Origin: a virus
Direction: 5' to 3' (one strand)
Length of the DNA stretch: 43,912 nucleotides
IMG/VR virus record: IMGVR_UViG_3300047284_000023
Span: 1 to 43,912 of that record
Notes under the pieces: generated by a model
Seen by the model: the letters and a program-made list of their open reading frames with translations, nothing else
Database searches by the model: none
Told to the model about the DNA's origin: nothing
Position numbers and translations under genes: made by a program
Shown: one piece after another, positions 9,295 to 17,163 of the stretch
Numbering within the stretch: the stretch's first letter is position 1
How the letters are laid out: the number at the start of each line of letters is the position of its first letter

Positions 9295-9720
9295 CTAGAG
9301 ATCCTCGAAGGTTTCAAAGGTCATTCTGACCTGAGTTTGGAAGTAACCCTCAGGAGCTGGCGCAGCCACCACCTCTGGGCCAGTTGGCGGGTCAAAATGA
9401 ACACCGCTCACTATGACCCTATTGTAAAGGTCGCGAATGCGTTTGCCGATCGTGTAGTTAGCGCCGGATCCTGCGCCCACTGCAGTAAAGATGTTGACGA
9501 CGATCACACCGATCACGCTATTGCTGCTGCCCGTGGTGCCGCCCATGGTGAGAAAGTTGTTGTTGCCAAAGCTCACGAGGCATTGCACCCACGAGCTGCC
9601 AGGCGTTGGCGTGTAGGGCTGGTTATGAAACACCACTGGCAGCACCGGCGCTTGCGTTAGCTCAGCTGCCAGCCGTGACTCAATGGTTGCGCGGATGGTA
9701 TTGAGGTTGACGGCTGCCAT
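9295..9720 (-). CDS. Tail terminator / tail completion protein
   Basis: The protein has 141 residues. Size, order (between a gp10-like protein and the major tail protein) and the mixed alpha/beta pattern fit the tail terminator family (lambda U-like, DUF4128-type), which caps the tube before it joins the head. A helix at the N-terminus (NLNTIRATIESRLAAELTQ) and a C-terminal MTFETFEDL strand are typical. It overlaps the preceding gene by one base. Confidence 0.65.
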   Translation of the reverse strand: MAAVNLNTIRATIESRLAAELTQAPVLPVVFHNQPYTPTPGSSWVQCLVSFGNNNFLTMGGTTGSSNSVIGVIVVNIFTAVGAGSGANYTIGKRIRDLYNRVIVSGVHFDPPTGPEVVAAPAPEGYFQTQVRMTFETFEDL

Positions 9721-10160
9721 CAGTCCTGCCTTGCAATACGGCTAGCTTGCTGCTGCGCCCAGTTGGTCATCTCGCGGGCGATCACGTCGGGATAGCCTTT
9801 AGTGATCTGATTCTCCTTTGACCGCCACTGCCCATTCCATGACGGTGGCAGGTTATTGCCGTACAGAACAGGCTCGGTGTATGGCAGGCTGTTATGGATG
9901 TGGTAGACATTCCCTGCACGCTCTACTTGGTAGTCAAGCCGGCGCGGTGGCGCGATGCCTGCAACGCTGCTTTGCGGCCCTGGGTCATAGCCAGGTGTGC
10001 CTTGCTCGCTGATAGACCACGCAAGACGCAACCGGCCGGTACCAACCGGGCTGGCTTCTTTCAACTTTCTGTCCGTTTCCAACACCACCACACGCAGCAA
10101 CTGCTCGTATTTCTCGGTTGCGTAATTGCCGATCTGGTCGAGGTTGATGCGGCGTGCCAT
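9720..10160 (-). CDS. HK97 gp10-like / minor tail Z-like neck protein
   Basis: The protein has 146 residues. It contains the family pattern SPVGTGRLRLAWS (about residues 37-49) and YHIHNSLPYTEPVLYG (about 86-101), characteristic of HK97 gp10 / lambda Z-type proteins that act at the head-tail junction. It sits between the stopper-like and terminator-like genes, in the neck module. The start follows the upstream stop after 2 bp. Confidence 0.75.
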   Translation of the reverse strand: MARRINLDQIGNYATEKYEQLLRVVVLETDRKLKEASPVGTGRLRLAWSISEQGTPGYDPGPQSSVAGIAPPRRLDYQVERAGNVYHIHNSLPYTEPVLYGNNLPPSWNGQWRSKENQITKGYPDVIAREMTNWAQQQASRIARQD

Positions 10161-10162
10161 GG

Positions 10163-10519
10163 CTATGCCCTCAGGATCAGCTCGTAGGTGATCGCTGTGT
10201 TGTCCTGCTCGATCGTAGTGACGCGGATCACTTGATGCAGCACACCGCCAATAACCACGCGGTCAGTAGTGGTTGGTGCGGTAGCGACATCAGCAGCGGC
10301 AACCGCAAGCCGCTTATCACCAGCCTGCACTAGCTCGTTGACTTCACGTGCGCTGACATCTTCCAGCACGCCACGCACTACGGTGTCGGTTTCAACTTGG
10401 CTGATGGTGCCCGTCGTTGGGTTGTAGACGCCTGGTGTGACTGTGCGGATCGTGGCTTCACCGCCGAATTTTGCCATCAGCTTGCTGGCAACTGACCGTA
10501 GCGAGTTGGCAAGCGTCAC
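10163..10519 (-). CDS. Head-tail stopper / adaptor protein
   Basis: The protein has 118 residues. An N-terminal helix is followed by a beta-barrel-like region with the RGVLEDVSAREVNELVQ and VIGGVLHQVIRV strands, which resembles phage head-closure (stopper) proteins of the SPP1 gp16/lambda FII type. Its place between the connector and the gp10-like gene supports this. The start overlaps the upstream stop by 4 bp. The assignment rests on fold-like pattern and order, not on a strong motif. Confidence 0.6.
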   Translation of the reverse strand: MTLANSLRSVASKLMAKFGGEATIRTVTPGVYNPTTGTISQVETDTVVRGVLEDVSAREVNELVQAGDKRLAVAAADVATAPTTTDRVVIGGVLHQVIRVTTIEQDNTAITYELILRA

Positions 10520-10743
10520 AGTCGATAGGCGACCACAGTGCCGCTGGTTAGGGTGATGCTCGTAAACACACCGCAGATCTCAGTGCTGGCCTTGAGCGGA
10601 ATGGCACTGAGAGTATTACCAGTCCAGTCCTGAGCGGTCAGGATGGCGATCACCGAATCTTCAAGTGCGACGATCTTGCCAAAGCGGCCGGTATGCGCTG
10701 CGGTGTCGTCGATAAACTCAGCGCCGGGGTATGCGTAGCTCAT
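10516..10743 (-). CDS. Small head/neck-associated protein of unknown function
   Basis: The protein has 75 residues with a beta-rich pattern (TGRFGKIVALEDSVIA, ICGVFTSITLTSGTVVAY). This short type recurs in phage head-tail regions, where it is thought to form part of a spike or decoration. It overlaps both neighbours by 4 bp, so it is translationally coupled to the connector and the stopper. No catalytic motif is visible. Confidence 0.6.
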   Translation of the reverse strand: MSYAYPGAEFIDDTAAHTGRFGKIVALEDSVIAILTAQDWTGNTLSAIPLKASTEICGVFTSITLTSGTVVAYRL

Positions 10744-11303
10744 GATCGCTTAATGGCAAAGTTGCCTGGTCCACTAATTCTAAGCCCGGTCAGGTAGCGC
10801 TCTACCATTGGCGGAATGCGATCAGCGCCTACAGCGCCGAAGCCAAGGTTTGGCGTCACGTCAAGGCTGCCGATCTTGACGTTCTTGTAATCTTCCAGTC
10901 CGCTTAGCCCTAATCCCGATTCATTGTTATGCAAGTAAACAGCAAGTAATGCTTGCGCATACTTGATCTGTTGCGGGATTTCGGTTTCCGTGTAGTAATC
11001 CGTCGTAATGCGGAACGGAAAGCCGACGGCGTAGGTATTGATGTAGGTATCAGGTTTGCGCACACCAGTGCGCGGCCACTGCAATGCTTGTGTGTCTGTA
11101 GCGCGAGCACCTAGAAACCGCTCGCGGTCTAGGCGTTGCGTTGCAGTGAACAACGCGCGGTTACGGCTATCAGTGTTGCCGGTGTTCCAGTGTTGGACAT
11201 CTGGATCCTGCACAAAGCCATCAATGATCGCTTGCGCGTTGTTCAGCGTCAGGTAGCTGTTGGCGTTTGCGCCCCCTACCGTTGCGTCGATTGAGATTGC
11301 CAT
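10740..11303 (-). CDS. Head-tail connector-like protein (DnaT-like fold family)
   Basis: The protein has 187 residues and begins MAISIDATVGGANANSYLTL, a start shared by phage connector proteins that databases often label DnaT-like ssDNA-binding. Such proteins act as the first adaptor below the portal. Internal helices (QIKYAQALLAVYLHNNE) and the VTPNLGFGAVG segment fit. An AGGAG Shine-Dalgarno sequence lies 8 bases upstream of the ATG at 11303, so this start is firm although it lies inside the preceding small gene. Confidence 0.7.
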   Translation of the reverse strand: MAISIDATVGGANANSYLTLNNAQAIIDGFVQDPDVQHWNTGNTDSRNRALFTATQRLDRERFLGARATDTQALQWPRTGVRKPDTYINTYAVGFPFRITTDYYTETEIPQQIKYAQALLAVYLHNNESGLGLSGLEDYKNVKIGSLDVTPNLGFGAVGADRIPPMVERYLTGLRISGPGNFAIKRS

Positions 11304-11418
11304 CGGTAGGTGGCTCCTGTAGGTCTAGTTTAGGTGCAGGCTCTGCAATAGGAAAAGAGGCCACTGCGTTAGCAGCAGCCTCGCGTTCCTGGCGTCGCCT
11401 AAAGGCGAACAATCCCAT
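11221..11418 (-). CDS. Small basic protein overlapping the connector gene
   Basis: The ORF has 65 residues and begins MGLFAFRRRQEREAAANAVA. The ATG at 11416-11418 overlaps the upstream stop in an ATGA arrangement, as at most junctions in this operon. The last 83 bp overlap the connector gene in another frame, so the C-terminal Arg/Gly-rich part may be constrained by that overlap. The N-terminal amphipathic basic segment is the recognisable part. Function unknown. Confidence 0.55.
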   Translation of the reverse strand: MGLFAFRRRQEREAAANAVASFPIAEPAPKLDLQEPPTDGNLNRRNGRGRKRQQLPDAEQRASDH

Positions 11419-11831
11419 CAGCCGTTTTTGCGGTACACAGTGAAGGCAGGAGTGCCCACTGCGGTGCACACAAACACGTAGGTAACGCTGGTAGCGGCAG
11501 CCACGGTTGCCATGCCAGCCACGCCGCCAAGGGTGATACCCGAAGCGGCAGCGGTCAGGGTGATGGCATGAGTGGCGGCGGCCACGTTCACCACGACAAG
11601 CTCAAAAGCAGTGCCGATCTCCAGTGGGCCGCCGAAGAAAGCCTTCAGCTCAGCGCCAGTAGGAGTGGTGAGTGCGCGACCCGTGGAAGGAGTCATAGTC
11701 ACGATGCCGTTCACTGCCTCAGCAGCGGTCAGCGTGGTGGCCTCGTTAGCAGCAGCCTTAACAGGACGCTTGCTAACGGCGATCTCCTGAACGGAAAGGT
11801 CAGAAGTCAGCTCAAAAATAGAGGAAGGCAT
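11418..11831 (-). CDS. Putative head decoration protein
   Basis: The protein has 137 residues, is rich in Ala, Thr and Val, and is predicted beta-rich. It lies right after the major capsid gene. It contains VNVAAATHAITLTAAASG and GMATVAAATSVTYVFVC strands and no charged catalytic cluster. Proteins of this type after the capsid gene are usually decoration or capsid-stabilising proteins. It starts 10 bp downstream of the capsid stop. Confidence 0.55.
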   Translation of the reverse strand: MPSSIFELTSDLSVQEIAVSKRPVKAAANEATTLTAAEAVNGIVTMTPSTGRALTTPTGAELKAFFGGPLEIGTAFELVVVNVAAATHAITLTAAASGITLGGVAGMATVAAATSVTYVFVCTAVGTPAFTVYRKNG

Positions 11832-11841
11832 GGTTAGTTCC

Positions 11842-12870
11842 TCAATCCATGTTGGAGACGTTGGTGGCGCGTACGATGCCGATGTTCTTCAGCTCGTACA
11901 CCTTGGACCAGTTACCAACCGTTTCGAGCTGAGCGCGGGTCGGGTTGACAGTGGTCACGCCCCACTTAGCGCCCACGGGGTGGTAGCAGTAGTGGAGGTC
12001 GATCGACATGGCATCGCTCTTGGCGAGGATGTCACGATCGGTTTCGGTCTGCATGGCCATCTGCTCACCGGATGCGACAGCGCCGCCAGTGAAGAAGAAG
12101 GTTCCGTACTCAGTGCTGGCACCGGATCCGGTGGTAGGCACATCGTCAGACACGATCACGCGCAGGCCCATGTAGGTCGGCACGGTCACATCGCCGCCGT
12201 AGGCGGCAACAAGCGAACCACCGGACTGAGTGGTGGTGGTGCCGCGTGCTTCAGCAGTCGACACGTAGTCGATTGCTTTGCGCTCCACGAGGTCGTAATA
12301 CACCTTGCTGTGCATTGCAACCGCAGTCAGCTTGTCGCCTTGATCGCCAAGGATGGCGCGGGCTTCAGCGACGTGACGGGGGCTCAGCGCAGTCGGGGTA
12401 TCAGCGGACTCGGAATCGATGCAAAGATCGAAGAAAGCCGAGCTGCTGGTGTTGGCGTTCAGGCTGCCGAACACGCCGGTGAGGCAGGACAGCAGATCCT
12501 TTTGGCGCTGGTTAGCGATGTAATCAGCAATCTTGGCGCCGATGGCGGCCATGGGATCAGAGCCAGCAGCAAGGGCTGCAAGGTCACGAGCCTCGAAGGC
12601 ACGGCCACGGTGCAGGATGACGCCAACTTGCTTGTCGGCAGTGATCTTGCCGGGAGTCAGCGAGGAGCTGTCAGTCAGTACCTCGAAGTCGCCAGTGAGG
12701 TTTGCTTTCCAGAAAGGAACGTTGATAAAATCACCACCCTCAGTAGCATTCAGCTCCGCCATGGGCTGCACCACACCGCTAGCCAGAAAGGCGTCGCGGG
12801 CGGTAGTGGCCTCAATAACGTAGGGGGTGAATACTTCTGGGATGATGATGTCAGAGCGAAGAGTCGCCAT
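11842..12870 (-). CDS. Major capsid protein
   Basis: The protein has 342 residues. The start MATLRSDIIIPEVFTPYVIE, the helix around ARDAFLASGVVQPM, the strands INVPFWKANL and the LRVIVSDDVP segment match a family of siphophage coat proteins with an HK97-like fold (fold inferred). It lies directly downstream of a coiled-coil scaffold gene, as expected. A second long open frame on the opposite strand here is a composition artefact. Upstream is an 82-bp gap with two GGCGCAGCC direct repeats (12900-12908, 12922-12930) but no clear promoter. Confidence 0.9.
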   Translation of the reverse strand: MATLRSDIIIPEVFTPYVIEATTARDAFLASGVVQPMAELNATEGGDFINVPFWKANLTGDFEVLTDSSSLTPGKITADKQVGVILHRGRAFEARDLAALAAGSDPMAAIGAKIADYIANQRQKDLLSCLTGVFGSLNANTSSSAFFDLCIDSESADTPTALSPRHVAEARAILGDQGDKLTAVAMHSKVYYDLVERKAIDYVSTAEARGTTTTQSGGSLVAAYGGDVTVPTYMGLRVIVSDDVPTTGSGASTEYGTFFFTGGAVASGEQMAMQTETDRDILAKSDAMSIDLHYCYHPVGAKWGVTTVNPTRAQLETVGNWSKVYELKNIGIVRATNVSNMD

Positions 12871-12952
12871 GATGAATCACCTGGGATGTTTACGGTTTGG
12901 GCGCAGCCCTAGGCTCAATGCGGCGCAGCCATCACGAGCAGACACTGAAATA

Positions 12953-13627
12953 CTAACGGTTAGCTGCTGCCTTCATGCGCTCATAAAGGTCACGGTCTGT
13001 ACGGAACAGGCGTGATTGCTCGGTCAGGTTGAAGGTTTCGCGGCTGAATGGATTGCTCACGCCAGCAGGGATAGCAGCATTGCTGCCGCCGGTTGGTGCA
13101 CCACTACCTTGCGGCTTTGGTTGCTTCTGCATCCAAGCGGGCAGTGTCTTGGCCCACTCCTGTACTGGTGTGCGCTGGTAGCCGTCAACTACCACCACGG
13201 TGCCATCTGCCTCGCGCTGAATTGCATCAGGCGACAGCTTGGTTTTCAGTACAAGATCAGGGTCATGCACGATGTCAGCCAGTGCGGTGACTGCAGGCGT
13301 GACAAGCTCTAGTTCGCGGACTCGGGCTTCAAGCTCTGAGATGCGCTGGTCCTTTTCAACCGTCGCCTCACGGAACTGCTGCTCCAGAGCTTGCCGTGCT
13401 TCTTGATACTTGCCTTGGGATTCAAGCTGCTGTTGCTCGTAGTTGCGCTTGAATTCCAGCAGCTCATCGATGTTGACTCCATCTGGTGCCTTTGACTTCT
13501 TGGCTTGCCGTAGCTCTGCAATCAGCTCTTGATTCTTGCGCTCTAGCGCCTCAACACTGCGCTGCAGTGCCTCGGTATTGCCGCCTTCGGTAGTCGCAGA
13601 CTCCAAGGCTTGTTGCTCTTCAGACAT
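12953..13627 (-). CDS. Capsid scaffold protein
   Basis: The protein has 224 residues. Residues 20-110 form a strongly charged coiled coil (for example ALERKNQELIAELRQAKKS and RISELEARVRELE). A flexible Gly/Pro-rich linker and a short basic C-terminus (RTDRDLYERMKAAANR) follow; the latter is the expected shell-contact region. The position just upstream of the capsid gene is canonical. No protease gene is seen nearby, so the scaffold is probably released whole. A small inverted repeat sits 3 bases before its ATG (13631-13645). Confidence 0.85.
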   Translation of the reverse strand: MSEEQQALESATTEGGNTEALQRSVEALERKNQELIAELRQAKKSKAPDGVNIDELLEFKRNYEQQQLESQGKYQEARQALEQQFREATVEKDQRISELEARVRELELVTPAVTALADIVHDPDLVLKTKLSPDAIQREADGTVVVVDGYQRTPVQEWAKTLPAWMQKQPKPQGSGAPTGGSNAAIPAGVSNPFSRETFNLTEQSRLFRTDRDLYERMKAAANR

Positions 13628-13630
13628 GGA

Positions 13631-13645
13631 TAAGCCGCAGGCTTA
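13631..13645. repeat. Short inverted repeat at the scaffold start
   Basis: TAAGCC and GGCTTA (6-bp arms, 3-base loop GCA) form a perfect stem at 13631-13645. On the minus strand it ends 3 bases before the scaffold ATG, where a Shine-Dalgarno sequence would be expected and none is visible. It may limit scaffold translation or be a minor terminator remnant. It also lies upstream of the plus-strand gene at 13678. Confidence 0.4.
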
Positions 13646-13677
13646 ATTACGCTGCCATCGTACCAGCAGCCAGAACA

Positions 13678-13881
13678 ATGGCCCGCGAGTGGAATACACC
13701 AATCCGCGAACCTTGGAATCCTTTGATTAAGGAACTGCTAAATGCAATCGACCGCCACGAGCGGTTGTATCGCCAAAGCGGAAGCGGTTGGCACGCTGCT
13801 AAAGCGCAAGATCTGCGATGGTATGTAGCGGAATTAAAGGACTGGATCCACTGCCAGGAAGCTACCACTTCTCACGATTAG
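13678..13881 (+). CDS. Small plus-strand gene inside the leftward operon, unknown function
   Basis: The protein has 67 residues and reads like a real protein: MAREWNTPIREPWNPL, a helix LIKELLNAIDRHERLYR and an amphipathic WYVAELKDWIHCQE segment. The competing frame on the minus strand over the same interval has an implausible Ser/Arg/Trp composition. It is the only plus-strand gene among the leftward structural genes, and its last 20 bp overlap the end of the next minus-strand gene tail to tail. It may be a late insertion with its own expression signal, though I see no clear promoter. Confidence 0.6.
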   Translation: MAREWNTPIREPWNPLIKELLNAIDRHERLYRQSGSGWHAAKAQDLRWYVAELKDWIHCQEATTSHD

Positions 13882-14137
13882 CCCAGTAAGCAGCAGACAT
13901 CTTGCCCTTAGCGATGTTGCTTGCGTGCCGCGCCTTGAATGATGCACGCCTTGCCTTTGCAGTAGCTGATTCACCCTCGCGTGCCGGGCTGCCGCTTACG
14001 CCTTGCTGACCGAATCGGATCAGCTTTACCTTGTCGTCTTCCTTGGCGAGCACCGCGTGCGATTTGTTCGGATGCTTTGGCGTCCGCTTGGGTTTGTTGT
14101 AACCCTCAAACTGCTCGCCGCGGTACGTGATGCTCAT
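13862..14137 (-). CDS. Conserved small basic phage protein, unknown function
   Basis: The protein has 91 residues. The pattern of MSITYRGEQFEGYNKPKR, HPNKSHAVLAKE, IRFGQQGV and a C-terminal KGKMSAAYWANREKW marks a conserved phage family of unknown function, typically found near MuF/portal genes. It is rich in Lys and Arg and may bind DNA or be packaged in the head. Its start overlaps the upstream stop by 4 bp (ATGA). Confidence 0.75.
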   Translation of the reverse strand: MSITYRGEQFEGYNKPKRTPKHPNKSHAVLAKEDDKVKLIRFGQQGVSGSPAREGESATAKARRASFKARHASNIAKGKMSAAYWANREKW

Positions 14138-14295
14138 TTGCGCTTTGGTTTCTTCGCAGTCTTCGCAGCAGCCTTGAAGTCAGCCGCACTCGGGCGACCA
14201 GGGTCACCTTTACGAGACATGCGCTCTTTGCTGCCAGCTTCAATACGCTTGCGTTTGGCGTTGATGTTGGCGTAAAGGCCAGGCTTCTTAGGCAC
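14134..14295 (-). CDS. Short Lys-rich phage protein (53 aa, GTG start)
   Basis: A GTG at 14293-14295 opens 53 codons: MPKKPGLYANINAKRKRIEA at the start and ending AAKTAKKPKRK. The MPKKPGLYANI start and the Gly-Asp-Pro-Gly-Arg-Pro middle recur in a widespread phage small-protein family. It overlaps the MuF stop by 8 bp and the next start by 4 bp, so it fills what would otherwise be a gap in a tightly packed operon. Function unknown; the strong positive charge suggests a nucleic acid or scaffold partner. Confidence 0.75.
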   Translation of the reverse strand: MPKKPGLYANINAKRKRIEAGSKERMSRKGDPGRPSAADFKAAAKTAKKPKRK

Positions 14296-15475
14296 CGTAT
14301 CGAGCGCGTAGTTGTTCCAAGGTTAGCTCTGATCCGTCATCGCGAACGAGCTTGGCAATGGCATCAGTCGGGCCGTACTTGTCAGCAAGTCGATTGAAAT
14401 ACGGTACCTTACTAGCGCCCAATGCCTTGGCTTTGGTTGCCAGGTCTTGCTTAGCTAGCCACTGCCCATAGGTCTGGTCCGCCGGCACCATGCCGCCTGC
14501 TGCTGCACGTTTACTCGGTGGTGGTGGATCGAAGCCAAGCTCTTTGTAGTTAATCACCGGGACCGTGGTTGATCGGCAGTTGAAGTGTTGTGGTGGTGTT
14601 GGACCTTTACCGTATTCAAACTCACGGCCATCCAATGCACGGCAAATGCTGCTGGTCCTGGTATCCAGTGTTGCCACATAGCGATACTTTTGAGTGATGT
14701 CTTGATTGGCTTCATACACCTGCTGGCTGGCTGCATTGGCTACTTGGTTAATGCTGGTGCGCACTAGCGTAACGATCTGATTATCGGCTACTGCTGTTGC
14801 TTGACCGCCTGCTGCCACAAGCTGTTTCACGGTCTTTGCCTGCTCGCCAAATTCAAGGTTTCCAATCAGCCGTTTTGCAATGGCCGGCGTCGGTTCACCA
14901 GTTAGCAATCCTTGCCGCACCACTTGCGAGAACCGCTCGGACTGATCCACGGCGATGCCGCGAAATGCCTTGCTGACCACCTCACCATTGGGGAGCGTGA
15001 TCATGGTGCCCTGCGCTGCGGTGAGGCTAAATGTCTGCGGTGCGCCTTGCACTGCAGCGAACAGGTCATCACTGAGCGCCACTACGTTGATCTGCGTCGG
15101 GTCAGTAGTCACCACTGACTGCGCAAATTGCGGGCTGATCTCTACGGTGCGCACTGCGTCGCGGGCACCGACTGGTAATGCACGCCGCAGTTGATCGGTC
15201 ACAAATTCTGATTGCAACTGCGCAATGCCTTGCAGCTCGGTCGCCGTGATTTCTGTTGCGTCGCCTGCCCACGTGCCTAGCGAATCCTTGAGTTGCGCCA
15301 ATATCGCCCGCAGCCGTGCTGCCTTGACTGGTGCCGACAACTCATCAATGGTGCGCAGTTGGTTGACTGCATCAATGATGATGTCGTTGTAGGCATTGAT
15401 CACACGCCGCGCGACGCTATTGCTGTAGCGGTTCAGGTCGATTGCGTTGCGATACAGCGACTCCGGTGTGCTCAT
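14288..15475 (-). CDS. MuF-like minor capsid / head morphogenesis protein
   Basis: The protein has 395 residues. The C-terminal half carries the Mu gpF/SPP1 gp7 pattern: VRTSINQVANAASQQVYEAN, then RYVATLDTRTSSICRALDG and PPQHFNCRSTTVPV, with the conserved Cys/His residues of this domain. Such proteins are packaged in a few copies with the portal and act in head assembly or DNA ejection. The gene follows the portal and one small gene, as usual. The start overlaps the previous stop by 4 bp. Confidence 0.88.
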   Translation of the reverse strand: MSTPESLYRNAIDLNRYSNSVARRVINAYNDIIIDAVNQLRTIDELSAPVKAARLRAILAQLKDSLGTWAGDATEITATELQGIAQLQSEFVTDQLRRALPVGARDAVRTVEISPQFAQSVVTTDPTQINVVALSDDLFAAVQGAPQTFSLTAAQGTMITLPNGEVVSKAFRGIAVDQSERFSQVVRQGLLTGEPTPAIAKRLIGNLEFGEQAKTVKQLVAAGGQATAVADNQIVTLVRTSINQVANAASQQVYEANQDITQKYRYVATLDTRTSSICRALDGREFEYGKGPTPPQHFNCRSTTVPVINYKELGFDPPPPSKRAAAGGMVPADQTYGQWLAKQDLATKAKALGASKVPYFNRLADKYGPTDAIAKLVRDDGSELTLEQLRARYGA

Positions 15476-15726
15476 TGATAGATACCTAAATCCTCCGGTT
15501 GATAGCCGCTGCGGATGCTGACATTAGCGCCTTGCTTCAATGCAGTGCCTACCAATGATGCAAATGCGTCATACCCGTTCTGGCCGTCTTCCATCAGGGT
15601 GACTTGATCCACTTCATCTGCCTTGCCGTCTTTGTACCAAGTGATCCGCACAATGGCTAGAACCTCTTCCGGCAATGCGCTGACGTGATAATCAAGCTCC
15701 TGTCTCCTCGGCTTCCTCGGTTCCAT
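15472..15726 (-). CDS. Small protein between portal and MuF, unknown function
   Basis: I place the start at the ATG at 15726 (84 residues, MEPRKPRRQELDYHVSALPE), which overlaps the portal end by 35 bp. An in-frame ATG at 15735 and others further upstream lie deeper within the portal gene and are less likely. The sequence is acidic and mixed alpha/beta (VLAIVRITWYKDGKADEVDQ). No family is recognised. Its position suggests a head or connector accessory. Confidence 0.6.
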   Translation of the reverse strand: MEPRKPRRQELDYHVSALPEEVLAIVRITWYKDGKADEVDQVTLMEDGQNGYDAFASLVGTALKQGANVSIRSGYQPEDLGIYQ

Positions 15727-17137
15727 CCAGATCATCAGCTCCACTAGTTGATCCGTCACCCAATCCAGCAGGTTGAAGATCAAGCCCCGCATTGGCTGTA
15801 GCCTCAAGCTCTTCGTCTACGTTAAAGTCATCGCCCAGGACATCACCCTCGGCAAGCTCGCGCAATAAAGTCTCCTGCGTGATGGTGCCAGCAGTGTAAA
15901 GCTGCAGTAAAGCTTGGATTTCCTGCGGTTCAAGGCGTGTGCCGAGGAAATCGCGGTTGACATAAGCGCTGCCAGGTGCGGTGTTGTTGCCGATGAACTG
16001 CGCATGAAACTGCAGGCAGTTGTCGATCATGTCTTGCACGTTCTGCGCAATTACCATCATGGTGCTATCGCCTTGGCTGCGGTCGATCCGCTTAGCCTCG
16101 GCGGTTTCAGCTGATAGCTTCTGGCCGAGCACTGCAGATAATCCAAGCTCATTGATCTGCGCTGCTAACTGCTCAAGCCGGCGGAACTGGTAATCAAAGC
16201 TGCGGCCTTGCGGTTCGATGTACTCTGCCCGGCCATCAGCAGGGAATGCAATTGCTTCGCCGGGGCCAGCTGATACTTCCTCCGCAGCAGATGGGAAGCC
16301 GTAAAACGCCAGCATGGGCACTGCTGAGATGTGCAGCTGATTGTCAAGGTCGCTCTGGATCTGGTATGCCTTGAGGTTCAGCTCGGCAATATCCTCCAGC
16401 GGCGGGCGCGATTCCATAAACGCATGCCGCTGCGCATAGGCAACCGAGAAGGGGATCTCAGAAAGACTGGTGCGGCCTTCGTCGACAACTTGGAAGTCTC
16501 CGTTGTCTTGCTTCTGGTGAAGTTGATACTCGCCAGGTGTGAGCACGCGGATCTGCTCCACTGCTTTCTCGCCGTATTCGCCATCGGGCACGGTGACCAT
16601 TTCGGCAAGTCGCAACTGCGTCAACACCTGCCGGCCTTCCTGCTGCTCAGCACGCCATCCAAGGATTTGCCTAGGCGTGTAGGTCACCCAATAGGGTCTA
16701 CCGCCATCAGCAGGTGCATCCACCAGTACACCAACGTGGCCATATCGCACCATCTTGCGGGTGGTTTCATAGGTCCAGACGTTGAGGTCATTGCCTTGAA
16801 GGTCAACATCAAACAACTGCTCGCGGATCACATCAGCGGTGTCATCAAGCCGTACGGGCTTGCGCGTCAACATGCCGGCCAGCATCCGCTCTAGCCGCTG
16901 GTAGAACGGCGGGCATACGCTGCGTGCTAGGCGGTTGTCGTAGGACTCGTCTAGCTCGCGCGGCTCTTGCGGCAGATACCGGCGATGCTTTTTGCGCATC
17001 CCATAGGTGCCTTGCATCAGATCTTCAATCAGGATCCAATGCGGCTCTTGTGCATACCACGCCGTGTTGGCATCCTGCACGCGAGTAACGCGGCGCTGCG
17101 CAATCGGCCGGTCGTATGCGTTATAGCCGGTGAACAT
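15692..17137 (-). CDS. Portal protein (DUF4055 type)
   Basis: The protein has 481 residues. The N-terminal YLPQEPRELDESYDNRLAR, the RLERMLAGMLTRKPVRL helix and the C-terminal helical part around SAETAEAKRIDRSQGDST match the DUF4055 portal family of siphophages. The portal forms the dodecameric ring at the DNA-packaging vertex. The acidic tail (DDLDGTEEAEETGA) is common in portals. It lies downstream of terminase with four small genes in between, which is unusual because portal usually follows terminase directly. Confidence 0.88.
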   Translation of the reverse strand: MFTGYNAYDRPIAQRRVTRVQDANTAWYAQEPHWILIEDLMQGTYGMRKKHRRYLPQEPRELDESYDNRLARSVCPPFYQRLERMLAGMLTRKPVRLDDTADVIREQLFDVDLQGNDLNVWTYETTRKMVRYGHVGVLVDAPADGGRPYWVTYTPRQILGWRAEQQEGRQVLTQLRLAEMVTVPDGEYGEKAVEQIRVLTPGEYQLHQKQDNGDFQVVDEGRTSLSEIPFSVAYAQRHAFMESRPPLEDIAELNLKAYQIQSDLDNQLHISAVPMLAFYGFPSAAEEVSAGPGEAIAFPADGRAEYIEPQGRSFDYQFRRLEQLAAQINELGLSAVLGQKLSAETAEAKRIDRSQGDSTMMVIAQNVQDMIDNCLQFHAQFIGNNTAPGSAYVNRDFLGTRLEPQEIQALLQLYTAGTITQETLLRELAEGDVLGDDFNVDEELEATANAGLDLQPAGLGDGSTSGADDLDGTEEAEETGA

Positions 17138-17163
17138 TACAGCGCCGCAGTCATAGGTGCAGT

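Noticed and set aside
11830-12912. 360-codon plus-strand open frame opposite the major capsid gene
   Set aside because: Its composition (Gly, His, Val, Ser-rich) mirrors codon bias of the capsid frame and shows no domain; the capsid protein is clearly the real product.
12900-12930. Direct repeats GGCGCAGCC upstream of the capsid gene as an operator
   Set aside because: Only two copies, 22 bp apart, in a GC-rich gap with no promoter elements; could be chance.
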